Shown in pieces: positions 1 to 8,193 of a DNA stretch of 37,878 nucleotides. How positions within the stretch are numbered: the stretch's first letter is position 1; each line of letters opens with the position of its first letter. Source of the stretch: Candidatus Hadarchaeum yellowstonense (lineage in GTDB: Archaea; Hadarchaeota; Hadarchaeia; Hadarchaeales; Hadarchaeaceae). The notes below the pieces were generated by a model. That model was not told the origin of the DNA. It ran no database searches and saw only the letters and a list, made by a program, of their open reading frames with translations. The stretch lies in contig LQMQ01000057.1 of the NCBI GenBank assembly GCA_001515205.2, forward strand, positions 1-37,878. The letters are read 5' to 3'. Both the position numbers and the translations under genes were made by a program.

Positions 1-285
1 CAAAAGTGGACAATAGACAAATGTGGACATGGGCAAAACGTGAGAGTTCGTTAAAACACACACCTGAAATAAAAACAGCAGATTAATTTAAAAAATTTCA
101 TAAAACGCGTCTTTTTGCCACATAGGCCGCATAAAAATTCCTTTAAAAGAAAGCCGAAAATCAATCAATTTGATCTTATTTGTCGTGAATATGCAACAAA
201 ATTTAGTTTTTTTATAAAAATGGACAAATGTAGACAAAAGCAATTAAGCTTAAATACTTAGACATAAATTGACAAATGTGGACAT
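1..285. repeat. Phased GACA direct repeats upstream of HTH/ATPase module
   Basis: An AT-rich 285-base non-coding stretch carries eight copies of a GACA core in three clusters: 8-12, 15-19, 25-29; 222-226, 232-236; and 260-264, 270-274, 280-284. Within clusters most copies are exactly 10 bases apart, so they fall on one face of the helix. A 15-mer (GACAAATGTGGACAT) occurs exactly at 16-30 and 271-285 and with two mismatches at 223-237. The last copy abuts the ATG at 286. The array may continue left of the window. The likely ligand is the HTH protein encoded immediately downstream, either as an operator or as an iteron/centromere-like site; that role is inferred. Confidence 0.7.
249..260 (+). 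promoter_or_regulatory. TATA box for the HTH/ATPase operon
   Basis: The sequence TTAAATACTTA lies about 30 bases before the ATG at 286, which would give a start of transcription near 280 and a nearly leaderless mRNA. The third repeat cluster (260-285) sits between TATA and the start codon, where a bound protein would block initiation. A second TATA-like stretch (TTTATAAAAA) is at 211-220. Confidence 0.5.
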
Positions 286-879
286 ATGGAGAAACTGTAC
301 ACTTTGAAAGAGGCCAGAGAAATCCTTAGAGTATGTACCAAAACGATCCAAAGATGGGATAAAGAGGGAAAAATTAAATGTATTCGCACACCGGGGAACC
401 GGAGGCTTATTCCTGAAAGCGAAATTTTGAGGATAATTGGAAAAATAAACCATTTAAAAGTTGAAAATGCTGAAAATAAATCTTTAATTACCGGAACCGA
501 GACTAAAAAGGAAGAAACAGTCCTCAAAACAAAAATTGAACCCAAAGAAATTAAAATCAAGGAAGCTGCAAAAATTGAAAAACCAGTCGAACCAATTCAA
601 GAAGCGAAAGAATCTCCAGAAAAATCAAGCAAGCCAAAGGAGATGACGCGTTATGAGATGCTCGACGCCCTTGAACCACCAGGACTTGCGATCCGCGCGG
701 CATTCGGCGATCTGCTCTCGGCCGCCATCCTCTTAAAAAAATTCACCGGTAAAGACCTCTCTGCTCGGGCGCGTTGTCCCGAATCAGTTGTAAACCTGTT
801 TTGCCAGCGCATGCTCTCGTTAGGATATGTCGCGGAAAAGAACGGGGTTTTTGAGTTACTAGTTGAGGTTATCAGATGA
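286..879 (+). CDS. MerR/excisionase-type HTH protein with basic-acidic linker
   Basis: 197 aa. Residues 4-48 ([30 protein letters not shown]) form a helix-turn-helix of the MerR/HTH_17 type, as in excisionases and IS607-like resolvases. Residues about 62-122 are a Lys/Glu-rich, probably disordered linker. Residues about 125-197 form a separate compact domain I cannot name; its helical pattern followed by a short strand end could be a winged helix. No resolvase catalytic domain is present. The gene overlaps the ATPase gene by ATGA (876-879), so the two are probably translated together. The phased GACA repeats upstream suggest it binds its own promoter. Whether it is a regulator, a partition adaptor or a transposition accessory factor cannot be settled from sequence. 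Confidence 0.8.
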   Translation: MEKLYTLKEAREILRVCTKTIQRWDKEGKIKCIRTPGNRRLIPESEILRIIGKINHLKVENAENKSLITGTETKKEETVLKTKIEPKEIKIKEAAKIEKPVEPIQEAKESPEKSSKPKEMTRYEMLDALEPPGLAIRAAFGDLLSAAILLKKFTGKDLSARARCPESVVNLFCQRMLSLGYVAEKNGVFELLVEVIR

Positions 880-1754
880 CGACTTTTGATGAAAAAATTG
901 GCCGAGATCAGCGCTTTGAAGCCTTTATTCAGCGATGGGGGTTACAAAAAGACCCTTTTAGCTTTGAAATGCCTTCTATTGACGCCTTTGCACCATCGCA
1001 GCAAGAAGATATCCGAAAAATCAAACAATTACTTCAGGAAGGCAAAGTGGGGGTATTGACCGGAGATCTAGGAATGGGAAAGACCACGCTTTGCGAATTT
1101 TTAGTTTCTGCTTTAAGGGAAGAAAGTCTAGCAACCCCAGATCCGGCCAAACAGGTCATACCGGTTTTTGTGCATGGAGCGGCTTACAAATCCTCCGGGG
1201 AGATCATCAGGGCGATCCTGCTGGCCCTTGAAATGCCTGTGGATAGGGATGACGCGAGCCTTTTTGATGTTCTGAGGAGATGGCACCAAGACCACCAAGA
1301 GCGGCTGGTGATTATCATCGACGATATCCCGGAAAGTGGGGCCAACGTCCTCGAAATAGGCGAATTTCTGCGCGTTCTTTCCGATATCCCCAACATTTCC
1401 ATTCTCATCAATGGAGAAAAAACCCAGATGCAACGTTTTTTAGACAAAGTTCCCTCCTTGAGAGACAGGGTCCAGCTACACGTCGAGCTCAAACCCATGG
1501 GCAAAGAAACCATAAAAGACCTGTTGAAACTGCGATTAAAGAGCGCCGGATGCCTGAATTACGACGCTTTAATAACCCCGGATGGTTTTGACGCAATTTA
1601 CAAACTCAGCAACGGCAACCCCCGGCTGGCTCTCAAGGTCGCCGACAACGCTCTGCACCTGGCCGCAGCGCTGGATGTCCCGATCAACGAGCGTGTGGTG
1701 AAAAAGGCAAACAAAGTACCCTTCTGGAAGCGGCTGTTTGGCTCACGAGGTTAG
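876..1754 (+). CDS. ExeA/TniB-like AAA ATPase
   Basis: 292 aa. The N-terminal [10 protein letters not shown] stretch (residues 21-30) matches the conserved lead-in of ExeA/Orc-like ATPases. Walker A is GDLGMGKT at 63-70, Walker B is LVIIIDD at 144-150, and a GNPRLA sensor-2-like motif lies in the C-terminal lid. Relatives include ExeA of type II secretion, the transposition ATPases TniB/MuB, and Cdc6-like initiators, so the family alone does not fix a role. No transmembrane segment or peptidoglycan-binding domain is visible, which speaks against secretion. It is coupled to the HTH gene by a 4-base overlap. The pairing of an HTH protein, an ATPase and upstream repeats suggests a DNA-directed ATPase acting through the HTH partner; that is inference. 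Confidence 0.82.
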   Translation: MTTFDEKIGRDQRFEAFIQRWGLQKDPFSFEMPSIDAFAPSQQEDIRKIKQLLQEGKVGVLTGDLGMGKTTLCEFLVSALREESLATPDPAKQVIPVFVHGAAYKSSGEIIRAILLALEMPVDRDDASLFDVLRRWHQDHQERLVIIIDDIPESGANVLEIGEFLRVLSDIPNISILINGEKTQMQRFLDKVPSLRDRVQLHVELKPMGKETIKDLLKLRLKSAGCLNYDALITPDGFDAIYKLSNGNPRLALKVADNALHLAAALDVPINERVVKKANKVPFWKRLFGSRG

Positions 1755-1779
1755 CCCGCCCATCGACAACCTTTTATTT

Positions 1780-1802
1780 TTGTTTCCTAAAATAGGAAAC
1801 AA
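1780..1802. promoter_or_regulatory. 10-bp inverted repeat, likely operator of the downstream HTH gene
   Basis: A perfect inverted repeat, TTGTTTCCTA and TAGGAAACAA separated by AAA, ends five bases before the ATG at 1807. A TATA-like CTTTTATTTT (1771-1780) immediately precedes it. The arrangement TATA, palindrome, start codon is a typical archaeal repressor target and implies that the third gene also has its own promoter. The following protein has a DNA-binding motif, so autoregulation is the simplest reading. Confidence 0.55.
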
Positions 1803-1806
1803 GGAG

Positions 1807-2217
1807 ATGACGGGCTTGGAAGGCGAGGAAACGCTGAAAGCGGAGAGCTGGCTGCGCAATAACCTCTTGGCTAAGGTGCTGTTGGAGCGATCCCATTTGG
1901 ATGAAAAAACCTTGAAAGCCCTGCTGCTTTATTACTGGTCTGAAAATCCAACTTTCGAAGATATTGCCAAAAAACTCAAAATTAACAGGTCTGGCGCCTG
2001 GAAAAGGTGGAAAAAAGGCCAAAACGCCATAATGCGCTCTTTTTACACCATTGAGCTGGCAATTTATTCCGGAATTTTGGAAAAGGAAACGGCTGAAATC
2101 CTGATTGACGACTTGATTGACTACAGCGAGCTGGCAAAGGGTGCCGGAAATGTCGAAGAGATCAGGGACAGGATCGAACGCCGAATGGTCCAACTGGCGA
2201 GAAATCTGCGCGGTTAG
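1807..2217 (+). CDS. Sigma-70 region-4-like HTH protein
   Basis: 136 aa from the ATG at 1807. The frame is open from 1738, but that start would overlap the ATPase gene and encode the TATA-like stretch and palindrome at 1771-1802, so 1807, preceded by AAGGAG, is preferred. The central part (EDIAKKLKINRSGAWKRWKK) reads as a helix-turn-helix of the sigma-region-4/transposase-like class, preceded by a helix with LDEKTLKALLLYY. The C-terminal half is helical and acidic/basic with no recognised domain. It follows the ATPase gene by 52 bases on the same strand. It is probably a DNA-binding regulator or accessory factor of the upstream pair. Confidence 0.7.
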   Translation: MTGLEGEETLKAESWLRNNLLAKVLLERSHLDEKTLKALLLYYWSENPTFEDIAKKLKINRSGAWKRWKKGQNAIMRSFYTIELAIYSGILEKETAEILIDDLIDYSELAKGAGNVEEIRDRIERRMVQLARNLRG

Positions 2218-2244
2218 GGCCCACACAAAACCCGACAACGAAAG

Positions 2245-2293
2245 GTATTTATTGCCTCGGGAGTGAAGAAAAACTACAAACAACCTAAGGAGG
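2245..2293 (+). promoter_or_regulatory. TATA box and ribosome-binding site of alba
   Basis: GTATTTATTG at about 2245-2254 is a TATA candidate 49 bases before the start. AAGGAGG at 2287-2293 is a near-perfect Shine-Dalgarno nine bases before the ATG at 2303, the strongest in the window, fitting an abundant chromatin protein. Confidence 0.6.
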
Positions 2294-2302
2294 CAAAAAA
2301 CT

Positions 2303-2590
2303 ATGGCAGAACAAAAAACCGCCGAGAATGTGGTTTTTATTGGAGTGAAACCAGTGATGAACTATGTTCTGGCAGTGATAACGCAGTTCAATCAGGGCAT
2401 CAACGAAATTACCCTCAAGGCACGAGGCAAAGCGATTAGCAGGGCCGTCGATGTTGCTGAGATCGTCAGAAACAGATTCCTGCAGAACATGGTGGTGAAA
2501 AACATTTCCATAGGAACCGAAACCATGCAAGGAGAAGGCGGTACTACAAACGTTTCGACTATAGAAATTGTGCTCGGAAAGGGGCAATAA
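2303..2590 (+). CDS. albA: Alba DNA/RNA-binding chromatin protein
   Basis: 95 aa, the usual Alba length. The signature region [11 protein letters not shown] (residues 14-24), the following [13 protein letters not shown] and the helix [12 protein letters not shown] align along the whole family. Alba dimers coat DNA and bind RNA. In Sulfolobus Alba the first lysine of the GKKPVMNY motif (Lys16) is the reported acetylation site; here that position is Val15, and only the second lysine (Lys16 in this protein) is kept. The gene stands alone between its own promoter and a T-rich terminator. Confidence 0.95.
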   Translation: MAEQKTAENVVFIGVKPVMNYVLAVITQFNQGINEITLKARGKAISRAVDVAEIVRNRFLQNMVVKNISIGTETMQGEGGTTNVSTIEIVLGKGQ

Positions 2591-2603
2591 ACTCTTTCCG
2601 TGC

Positions 2604-2617
2604 CTTTTTTATTTTTT
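2604..2617 (+). terminator. T-rich terminator after alba
   Basis: A run of T with a single interrupting A (TTTTTTATTTTTT) begins 14 bases after the alba stop. Archaeal termination at U-rich tracts needs no hairpin, and none is obvious here. Confidence 0.55.
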
Positions 2618-2692
2618 GTTCCATTCCGCTCAGATGGCAGAACATCTCCCATTGTTCTGAGTTAATTTAAAAGGTAAGTAGCCTAATGACTA

Positions 2693-3205
2693 TTGATTAG
2701 CTTGCAGACGCCGATTTGCAAAATCTGCCTGAAAAGCGGCATACTCTGCCAAGGCTGCAGCCAGAAACTTCAAGAGGGGAAAATATCAAAATTAGAGCTC
2801 GACATCTCGCTCGCCCTTTTTGAACTTTCAAAGAAACACAAGGAGCTGGACCAACTCATTTTCAAACGCGCGGTTGACTCCGATGGCTTGGTCATTTTGG
2901 TGGTGGGGCCGGGACAAATTCCACTTCTCGTCGGCCGGAAAGGTAGGATCGTCCAAGAGCTGGAGAATATTTTGAAAAGTAAGGTTAGGATTGTGGAAGA
3001 AGGATCCACCGAGAAAAAACTCATTCAGGACCTTCTCACTCCGGCCGATGTGCTGGGGATCAACATACTTTACACCAAATCCGGAGACGAGTATAGAATC
3101 CGGGTGCCGCGCCAGCACATGAAGAGATTGCCCAAAAACAAGGAGAAACTTGAAGCGGCTCTGAGCAAGCTAACTAATAAGAACTACACCATCATATTTG
3201 AGTAG
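2693..3205 (+). CDS. Zinc-ribbon and KH-domain NusA-like protein
   Basis: 170 aa. The N-terminus has paired cysteines (CKIC, then CQGC, residues about 8-22), a small zinc-binding motif. Residues about 55-115 form a KH RNA-binding fold with the GxxG loop as GRKG in LLVGRKGRIVQELE. This matches archaeal NusA-like KH proteins thought to act in transcription elongation/termination or RNA binding. The first usable start is TTG at 2693; the ATG at 2686 runs into a stop in its own frame. A TATA candidate (TTAATTTAAAA, 2662-2672) would put transcription start close to 2693, so the message may be leaderless. Its stop lies just before the aspartyl-tRNA synthetase start. Confidence 0.8.
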   Translation: MISLQTPICKICLKSGILCQGCSQKLQEGKISKLELDISLALFELSKKHKELDQLIFKRAVDSDGLVILVVGPGQIPLLVGRKGRIVQELENILKSKVRIVEEGSTEKKLIQDLLTPADVLGINILYTKSGDEYRIRVPRQHMKRLPKNKEKLEAALSKLTNKNYTIIFE

Positions 3206-3212
3206 TGATTTT

Positions 3213-4526
3213 ATGAAGCTCGATGATCTGGGCAACTGGCGACGCACTCATAAATGCAGAGAGATAACCGAGCAGCTGGATGGCCAAGAAGTCATTGTCA
3301 TGGGAAGAGTTGGGGACATCCGAGATCTGGGCGGGATCAAATTCTTTATTCTCCATGACATCAGCGGCTCCATCCAGATCACCGCCTCGCGAAAAAAGAC
3401 AGACCCAGAAACTCTTTCCAAGATGGACGCCCTTACCCAGGAGTCCTCAGTAGCGGTCAGGGGGAAGGTGGTGAAGGCCAGACAGGCCCCCCGCGGCGTC
3501 GAGGTGGTTCCTTCCGAGATCAGAATACTCAACCTGGCCGCGACCCCGCTACCGCTCGATCCCGGCGGCAAGGTCAAAGCCAACCTGGACACACGGCTTG
3601 ACGCCAGAGGGCTGGACCTGCGCCGGGCCGAGGCAATCGCAATATTCAAGATTCGAAATCAGGCTCTGAAAACCATCAGGGATTACCTCCTTTCCCAAGG
3701 ATTCATCGAGGTCCAAACGCCAAAAATCGTGGCCACGGCAACTGAAAGCGGCGCCGCCCTGTTTCCCATCTCTTATTTTGACCGGGAAGCCTTTCTCAGC
3801 CAGAGCCCCCAGCTTTACAAGGAGGTACTAACGGGCGCCTTTGACAGGGTGTTTGAGGTGGGGCCGATCTTCAGAGCTGAAGAACACGACACCCCCCGGC
3901 ATCTGAACGAGGCAACATCGATCGATATTGAAGCAGCCTATCTGACGGCCGGCGACGTGATGGAGATACTTGAGGAGCTCATCTGGCGTGCCTTCGACAG
4001 CGTGAAAAGGAACTGCGCTGAGGAGCTGAGAATACTCAATCACAGGCTCGAGATGCCTGAAAAACCTTTTCCCCGGATCACCTACGATGAAGCCATTGAG
4101 AAATTGAACGCCGCAGGAATAAACATCAACTGGGGGGAAGACCTGTCCACTCCTGCGGAAAGGAAACTGGCTGAAATCATCGGCGGGGCATATTTCATCG
4201 TTGACTGGCCGCTTGCGCTCAAGCCCTTCTACACCCTTCCCAAAGGCGATAAACTGGGCGATGCCTTTGACCTAATGTACCGGGAACTGGAGCTGGCCTC
4301 TGGAGGATCACGCATCCATTCTGAGGAGATGCTGGTGAAGCAGATGAAGGAGAAGGGGCTGAACCCTGAAAACTTTGAATCCCATCTCCTGAGCTATCGC
4401 TACGGCCTGCCACCACATGCGGGATTTGGTCTGGGTCTCGATCGCCTGACAATGGTCCTCACCGGGGCGGAAAATATCAGGGAGTGTGTCCTCTTCCCGC
4501 GCGACCGGAGAAGACTGACTCCATGA
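3213..4526 (+). CDS. aspS: Aspartyl-tRNA synthetase (archaeal type)
   Basis: 437 aa class II synthetase charging tRNA-Asp. An N-terminal OB fold (residues 25-110) is followed by motif 2 (FRAEEHDTPRHLNE) and motif 3 (GFGLGLDRL), with GGSRIH and QSPQLYKE active-site blocks. The ATG at 3213 is chosen over a TTG at 3198 that overlaps the previous gene; AGTGAT before the ATG resembles the GGTGAT ribosome-binding motif used elsewhere in this window. In the OB fold the positions that hold Trp24/Trp26 in Thermococcus (a discriminating enzyme) are Arg32 and Gly34, so recognition of tRNA-Asn as well as tRNA-Asp is possible. Seven bases separate it from the KH gene, suggesting co-transcription. Confidence 0.95.
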   Translation: MKLDDLGNWRRTHKCREITEQLDGQEVIVMGRVGDIRDLGGIKFFILHDISGSIQITASRKKTDPETLSKMDALTQESSVAVRGKVVKARQAPRGVEVVPSEIRILNLAATPLPLDPGGKVKANLDTRLDARGLDLRRAEAIAIFKIRNQALKTIRDYLLSQGFIEVQTPKIVATATESGAALFPISYFDREAFLSQSPQLYKEVLTGAFDRVFEVGPIFRAEEHDTPRHLNEATSIDIEAAYLTAGDVMEILEELIWRAFDSVKRNCAEELRILNHRLEMPEKPFPRITYDEAIEKLNAAGININWGEDLSTPAERKLAEIIGGAYFIVDWPLALKPFYTLPKGDKLGDAFDLMYRELELASGGSRIHSEEMLVKQMKEKGLNPENFESHLLSYRYGLPPHAGFGLGLDRLTMVLTGAENIRECVLFPRDRRRLTP

Positions 4527-4696
4527 GTGCTCAACCTAGCGCTGGCCCACAGAAAGCAATAACAACAATAACGGCCCAATATTTAGACGAAAGCTGCGGG
4601 TGATGCCTGGTCATGAAGCATTCCAAAGGCTGGAACGAAAAAAATGAAAACATCACATCAAACGGGGCCAAATCTGGAAATTACAGGTGATTTTTC

Positions 4697-5452
4697 ATGA
4701 TAGCTGAAGGCGAACGGATAGTGCTGATAGATGAAGAGGGGAGAAAATATCTGGTTCAAGTCGGGGAAAGAAAACTCCACACCAAGCTGGGGGTTGTGGA
4801 CCTTGCAGAAGTCATCGGGAGGGAACCGGGAACGAGAGTAAAATCTCACCTGGGGAAGGAGTTCATCGTGTTTCGACCATCTATAGTCGATTATCTGCAA
4901 AAGCTCCGTCGTGTCCCCCAGATCATGCTGCCCAAGGACGCCGGGCAAATAGCGGCCTACACCGGGGTTGGCCCGGGCAGTCTGGTGGTCGACGCTGGAG
5001 CGGGATCTGGAGCTCTGGCTATTTTTCTAGGAAACTTGGTGCGGCCAAACGGCTGGGTGGTAAGTTATGAGGTGCGGGAGGATTTCGCCAAAATAGCCGA
5101 GGAGAACATCAGAATGGCTGGGCTCAACGACATCGTGAGGGTGAAAAACAAGGATATTTATCAGGGCATAGACGAACGTGAGCTCGACCTGATCACCCTG
5201 GATCTGCCGCAGCCAGAGCTGGTGCTTCCGCACGCCCAGCAGGCCTTAAAACCAGGTGGATATCTTGCCGCCTTCACACCCTGCGTGGAACATCTGCAGC
5301 GGCTCTACCGGGAGTTCCCAAAATTTAATTTCACCGACATCAAGACCATTGAATGCTTGGTCAGGGACATCGAGGTCAGCTATAACTGCACGAGACCGAG
5401 CACGCGCATGATCGCCCACACCGGCTATTTAACCTTTGCCAGGCGCGCCTAG
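4697..5452 (+). CDS. trmI: tRNA (adenine-57/58-N1)-methyltransferase TrmI
   Basis: 251 aa. SAM-dependent methyltransferase that makes m1A in the T-loop of tRNA. The N-terminal beta domain (residues 1-75) is followed by the Rossmann fold with the SAM motif VVDAGAGSGALAIFL (about 96-110), a VVSYEVRED acidic motif, and LDLPQPE for the catalytic region. Length and layout match archaeal TrmI. AGGTGAT at 4685-4691 is the ribosome-binding site. The 170-base gap after aspS holds a TATA candidate (CAATATTTAGAC, 4577-4588) and a 25-codon reading frame (4613-4690) without other support. Confidence 0.92.
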   Translation: MIAEGERIVLIDEEGRKYLVQVGERKLHTKLGVVDLAEVIGREPGTRVKSHLGKEFIVFRPSIVDYLQKLRRVPQIMLPKDAGQIAAYTGVGPGSLVVDAGAGSGALAIFLGNLVRPNGWVVSYEVREDFAKIAEENIRMAGLNDIVRVKNKDIYQGIDERELDLITLDLPQPELVLPHAQQALKPGGYLAAFTPCVEHLQRLYREFPKFNFTDIKTIECLVRDIEVSYNCTRPSTRMIAHTGYLTFARRA

Positions 5453-5478
5453 AATAGGACCCAAAAATCGGGAAGAGT

Positions 5479-5871
5479 TCAAACTTTCCTGAACTTGAAT
5501 CCGTAGTAAATGACTCCATCTTCATTGTCTGAGCCGATGCGCCTGAAGACCAGCTCCACCTCATCCCCTATCTTTACCTCATTGGGATCGCAGTCCACCA
5601 CCTGCGTCGTGAGGCGGGGCCCATCCTCAAGCTCCACTATGGCCAAAACATAGGGCACCTGATCCTCAAAACCTTCGGGGGCCACATGAACCACGCCATA
5701 AGTGACTATTTTGCCGCGCCGGCTTAGCTTGTAGGGTTCAAGTTTTCCCATCCTCCGGCAGTGGGGACAAATGTAGCGCGGGGGGAAGAGAACTTTATTA
5801 CAGTTGCCGCACTTGGTGCCGATGAGATTATACCTGTTCGGAATTTCCCTCCAGAAACGCGGCGCGGCCAT
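5479..5871 (-). CDS. DUF35 OB-fold/zinc-ribbon protein of the thiolase-HMGCS complex
   Basis: 130 aa. A rubredoxin-like zinc ribbon (Cys21, Cys24, Cys35, Cys38) is followed by an OB fold (residues about 48-130), the DUF35 architecture. In archaea this protein bridges acetoacetyl-CoA thiolase and HMG-CoA synthase so the intermediate passes directly between the two sites; that role is established for the methanogen complex. Here its ATG begins at the base next to the thiolase stop, making it the third gene of the operon HMGS-thiolase-DUF35. Nothing suggests that it has catalytic activity of its own. Confidence 0.9.
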   Translation of the reverse strand: MAAPRFWREIPNRYNLIGTKCGNCNKVLFPPRYICPHCRRMGKLEPYKLSRRGKIVTYGVVHVAPEGFEDQVPYVLAIVELEDGPRLTTQVVDCDPNEVKIGDEVELVFRRIGSDNEDGVIYYGFKFRKV

Positions 5872-7038
5872 TCAGTCACCTCTTTTGAAGATATGGACCA
5901 CGGCAGTGCCACCCGTCCCGCCAACGTTGTGCGTCAGTCCAATCTCCGCCCCCTTAACCTGTCGCTTTCCCGCCTCTCCACGGAGCTGCTGAACGATCTC
6001 CACCACTTGGGCGATTCCGGTGGCTCCAACCGGATGTCCCTTACCCTTAAGCCCCCCGCTGGTGTTCACAGGTATTCTCCCGCCGATCTCCGTCTGCCCC
6101 TCCTCAGTAAGCTTGCCGCCCTCTCCCTTCTTACAAAAACCAAGATCCTCTATCGCCATGATCTCAGCGATGGTGAAGCAATCATGGACCTCCGCCACAT
6201 CGATGTCGTTCGGCCCCACTCCCGCCATTTTATATGCCATCCTCGCCGCCTCCACGGTTGCCCTCAGCCCGGTGAGCGACTGCCGGCTGTGAAGTGATAT
6301 TGTGTCGCTGGCCTGCCCCGTTCCCGCGACCAACACCGGGACCCTATCCATCTTTCTTGCCTTCTCCGCCGGGGCCACCACGACACAGGCCGCACCATCT
6401 GTGATCGGTGAGCAGTCGAGCAGCTTGAGCGGCAGGACCACCGGCGGTGATTTCAGCACATTTTCCACCGTAATCTTCATGTGATATTGGGCGCAGGGAT
6501 TCATGCAAGCGTTGCTGTGGTTTTTCACCGCAACCATCGCCATCTGTTCTTCGGTGGTGCCAAATTCATACATGTGGCGGCGGGCCATCAAAGCGTAGAG
6601 CCCGGGGAAAGTCGCCCCGGCGTAAACCTCCCATTCCTGGTCGGCCGCTGTAGCCAGAGCACCGGTGGCCTGCTCAGACATGACATCAGTCATCTTTTCT
6701 ATGCCCGCTGCCACGACAAAATCGTGGATTCCCGAGGCCACGGCAATCACGGCCTGGCGCAGGGCCAGACCCCCTGAAGCACAGGCCCCTTCAACCCTAG
6801 TGGATGGTATCGGCACCAGGCCCGCGTGATCGGCAATCAGGGAGGCCGTATGCTCCTGGCTTATGAACTGACCTGAAGACATATTTCCCACGTACATGGC
6901 ATCTATCTGCTTGCCATCGATGTTGGCGTCCTCCAATGCCCGAGCGCCGGCTTCTATGATCATCTGCCGGAAGGAAAGGTCCCAGAGCTCACCGAATTTT
7001 GTCATCCCGACGCCAATGATGGCCACTTCTCGCATCAT
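5872..7038 (-). CDS. Acetyl-CoA C-acetyltransferase (thiolase)
   Basis: 388 aa. Condenses two acetyl-CoA to acetoacetyl-CoA, the first step of the mevalonate pathway. The nucleophile is Cys86 in VEGACASGG; the C-terminal block has the HDCF and [10 protein letters not shown] motifs, the latter with the catalytic histidine. The length and the missing extra loop fit the archaeal thiolase class that works with DUF35. The start overlaps the end of HMG-CoA synthase by four bases, and the stop directly abuts the DUF35 gene, indicating tight translational coupling. Confidence 0.94.
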   Translation of the reverse strand: MMREVAIIGVGMTKFGELWDLSFRQMIIEAGARALEDANIDGKQIDAMYVGNMSSGQFISQEHTASLIADHAGLVPIPSTRVEGACASGGLALRQAVIAVASGIHDFVVAAGIEKMTDVMSEQATGALATAADQEWEVYAGATFPGLYALMARRHMYEFGTTEEQMAMVAVKNHSNACMNPCAQYHMKITVENVLKSPPVVLPLKLLDCSPITDGAACVVVAPAEKARKMDRVPVLVAGTGQASDTISLHSRQSLTGLRATVEAARMAYKMAGVGPNDIDVAEVHDCFTIAEIMAIEDLGFCKKGEGGKLTEEGQTEIGGRIPVNTSGGLKGKGHPVGATGIAQVVEIVQQLRGEAGKRQVKGAEIGLTHNVGGTGGTAVVHIFKRGD

Positions 7039-8081
7039 CTCACCAGCAAACCTCTGTACTTGATATATGTGGGGTAATCGATGTAAATTTTGTTATTGAA
7101 AAAATCGTCGACCTTCGGTGCCGAATCACGCTTTGCCTCTATCGCTTCCTTAACCTGAATGCTGAAGGCATCGCTGCCGGCACCCGAGCCATATGAAACA
7201 ACGAGAATTCTCTCCCCCGGCTTGGCCTTGTCGAGAACCGCCGCCAAGCCTATCATCGTGGACCCGGAATAGGTGTTACCTATTTTCGGCACCACCAGCC
7301 CGCAGACTATCTGGGACTTGGAAAAACCGAGTTCTTCCGCCACCTGGCAGGGGAACTTTCCATTGGGCTGATGGAAGACGGCATGAGCAAAGTCCTGGGG
7401 GGTGAGCTTCAGCTGCCGGAGAATGCCGTGGGCGGCGGAAAGCACGTGCCGGAAATAGGCTGGTTTTCCTGTAAACCTGCCACCGTGCTTAGGATAGGGC
7501 CGCATCTCACGGCGCCAAAAGTCCGGTGTGTCGGTAGTGTAAGAATAGGTTCCCTCAATCTCGGCTAAAGCCTCGTCGTTATTCTTCCCGACGATGATGG
7601 CCCCGCCACCGGCAGCCGCAGTGTACTCCAGGGGGTCTCCCGGAGCCGCCTGCGCGGTGTCGGCGCCTATTGAAATTCCGTACTTTATCATTCCCATTTC
7701 AACCAAGCCGGCGCAGGCCTGAATACCGGCCGTCCCCGCCTTGCAGGCAAACTCCATATCGGCCGCGGTGAGGTTGGGCGTGGCCTCAATGGCCTCGGCA
7801 ACTATGGTCGCGGTGGGCTTCACTGCGTAAGGGTGCGATTCTGAGCCGACGTAAATGGCCCCGATGTCCTGGGGTTTTATCTTCGCCCTTTTCAACGCGT
7901 TTCGTGCCGCTTCCACGGCTATGGTCGCGGTATCCTCATCCGGTGCTGGAACTGATTTTTCCTCGATCATCAGACCCTGTTTGATTCGAGATGGGTCCTC
8001 GCCCCAAACCTTGGCAATTTCCTCCACCCTGATGCGATACCTAGGAATGTAAACACCATAGCCAATAATGCCAACATCCAC
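7035..8081 (-). CDS. Hydroxymethylglutaryl-CoA synthase
   Basis: 348 aa. Adds acetyl-CoA to acetoacetyl-CoA, giving HMG-CoA for isoprenoid lipid synthesis. The catalytic Cys113 lies in [10 protein letters not shown], and FHQPNGKFP supplies the active-site histidine region; GSGAGSD is the C-terminal glycine-rich loop. The start is a GTG at 8081, with GGTGAT six bases upstream (8087-8092). It leads the operon with thiolase and DUF35. Archaeal HMGS is shorter than the eukaryotic enzyme, and this length is normal. Confidence 0.95.
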   Translation of the reverse strand: MDVGIIGYGVYIPRYRIRVEEIAKVWGEDPSRIKQGLMIEEKSVPAPDEDTATIAVEAARNALKRAKIKPQDIGAIYVGSESHPYAVKPTATIVAEAIEATPNLTAADMEFACKAGTAGIQACAGLVEMGMIKYGISIGADTAQAAPGDPLEYTAAAGGGAIIVGKNNDEALAEIEGTYSYTTDTPDFWRREMRPYPKHGGRFTGKPAYFRHVLSAAHGILRQLKLTPQDFAHAVFHQPNGKFPCQVAEELGFSKSQIVCGLVVPKIGNTYSGSTMIGLAAVLDKAKPGERILVVSYGSGAGSDAFSIQVKEAIEAKRDSAPKVDDFFNNKIYIDYPTYIKYRGLLVR

Positions 8082-8130
8082 TATGAATCACCATCTATTT
8101 CCGTTCCATTAGTGTTTACGCCGATTTAGC

Positions 8131-8141
8131 CGTTTAAAAAG
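8131..8141 (-). promoter_or_regulatory. TATA box of the mevalonate operon
   Basis: CTTTTTAAACG on the minus strand, about 50 bases before the HMG-CoA synthase GTG. It implies a short leader that includes the GGTGAT ribosome-binding site. Confidence 0.5.
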
Positions 8142-8193
8142 TTTTTGTTTGTCGTGGAAAACAACGGCATTTGCCGAAATATTAATTTAAAAT

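Noticed and set aside
4613-4690. 25-codon reading frame before trmI
   Set aside because: Very short, low complexity and without ribosome-binding site; only its position before the trmI ribosome-binding site is suggestive.
5761-6297. Plus-strand frame of 178 codons opposite DUF35 and thiolase
   Set aside because: Antisense to two confidently identified genes, with no recognisable domain.
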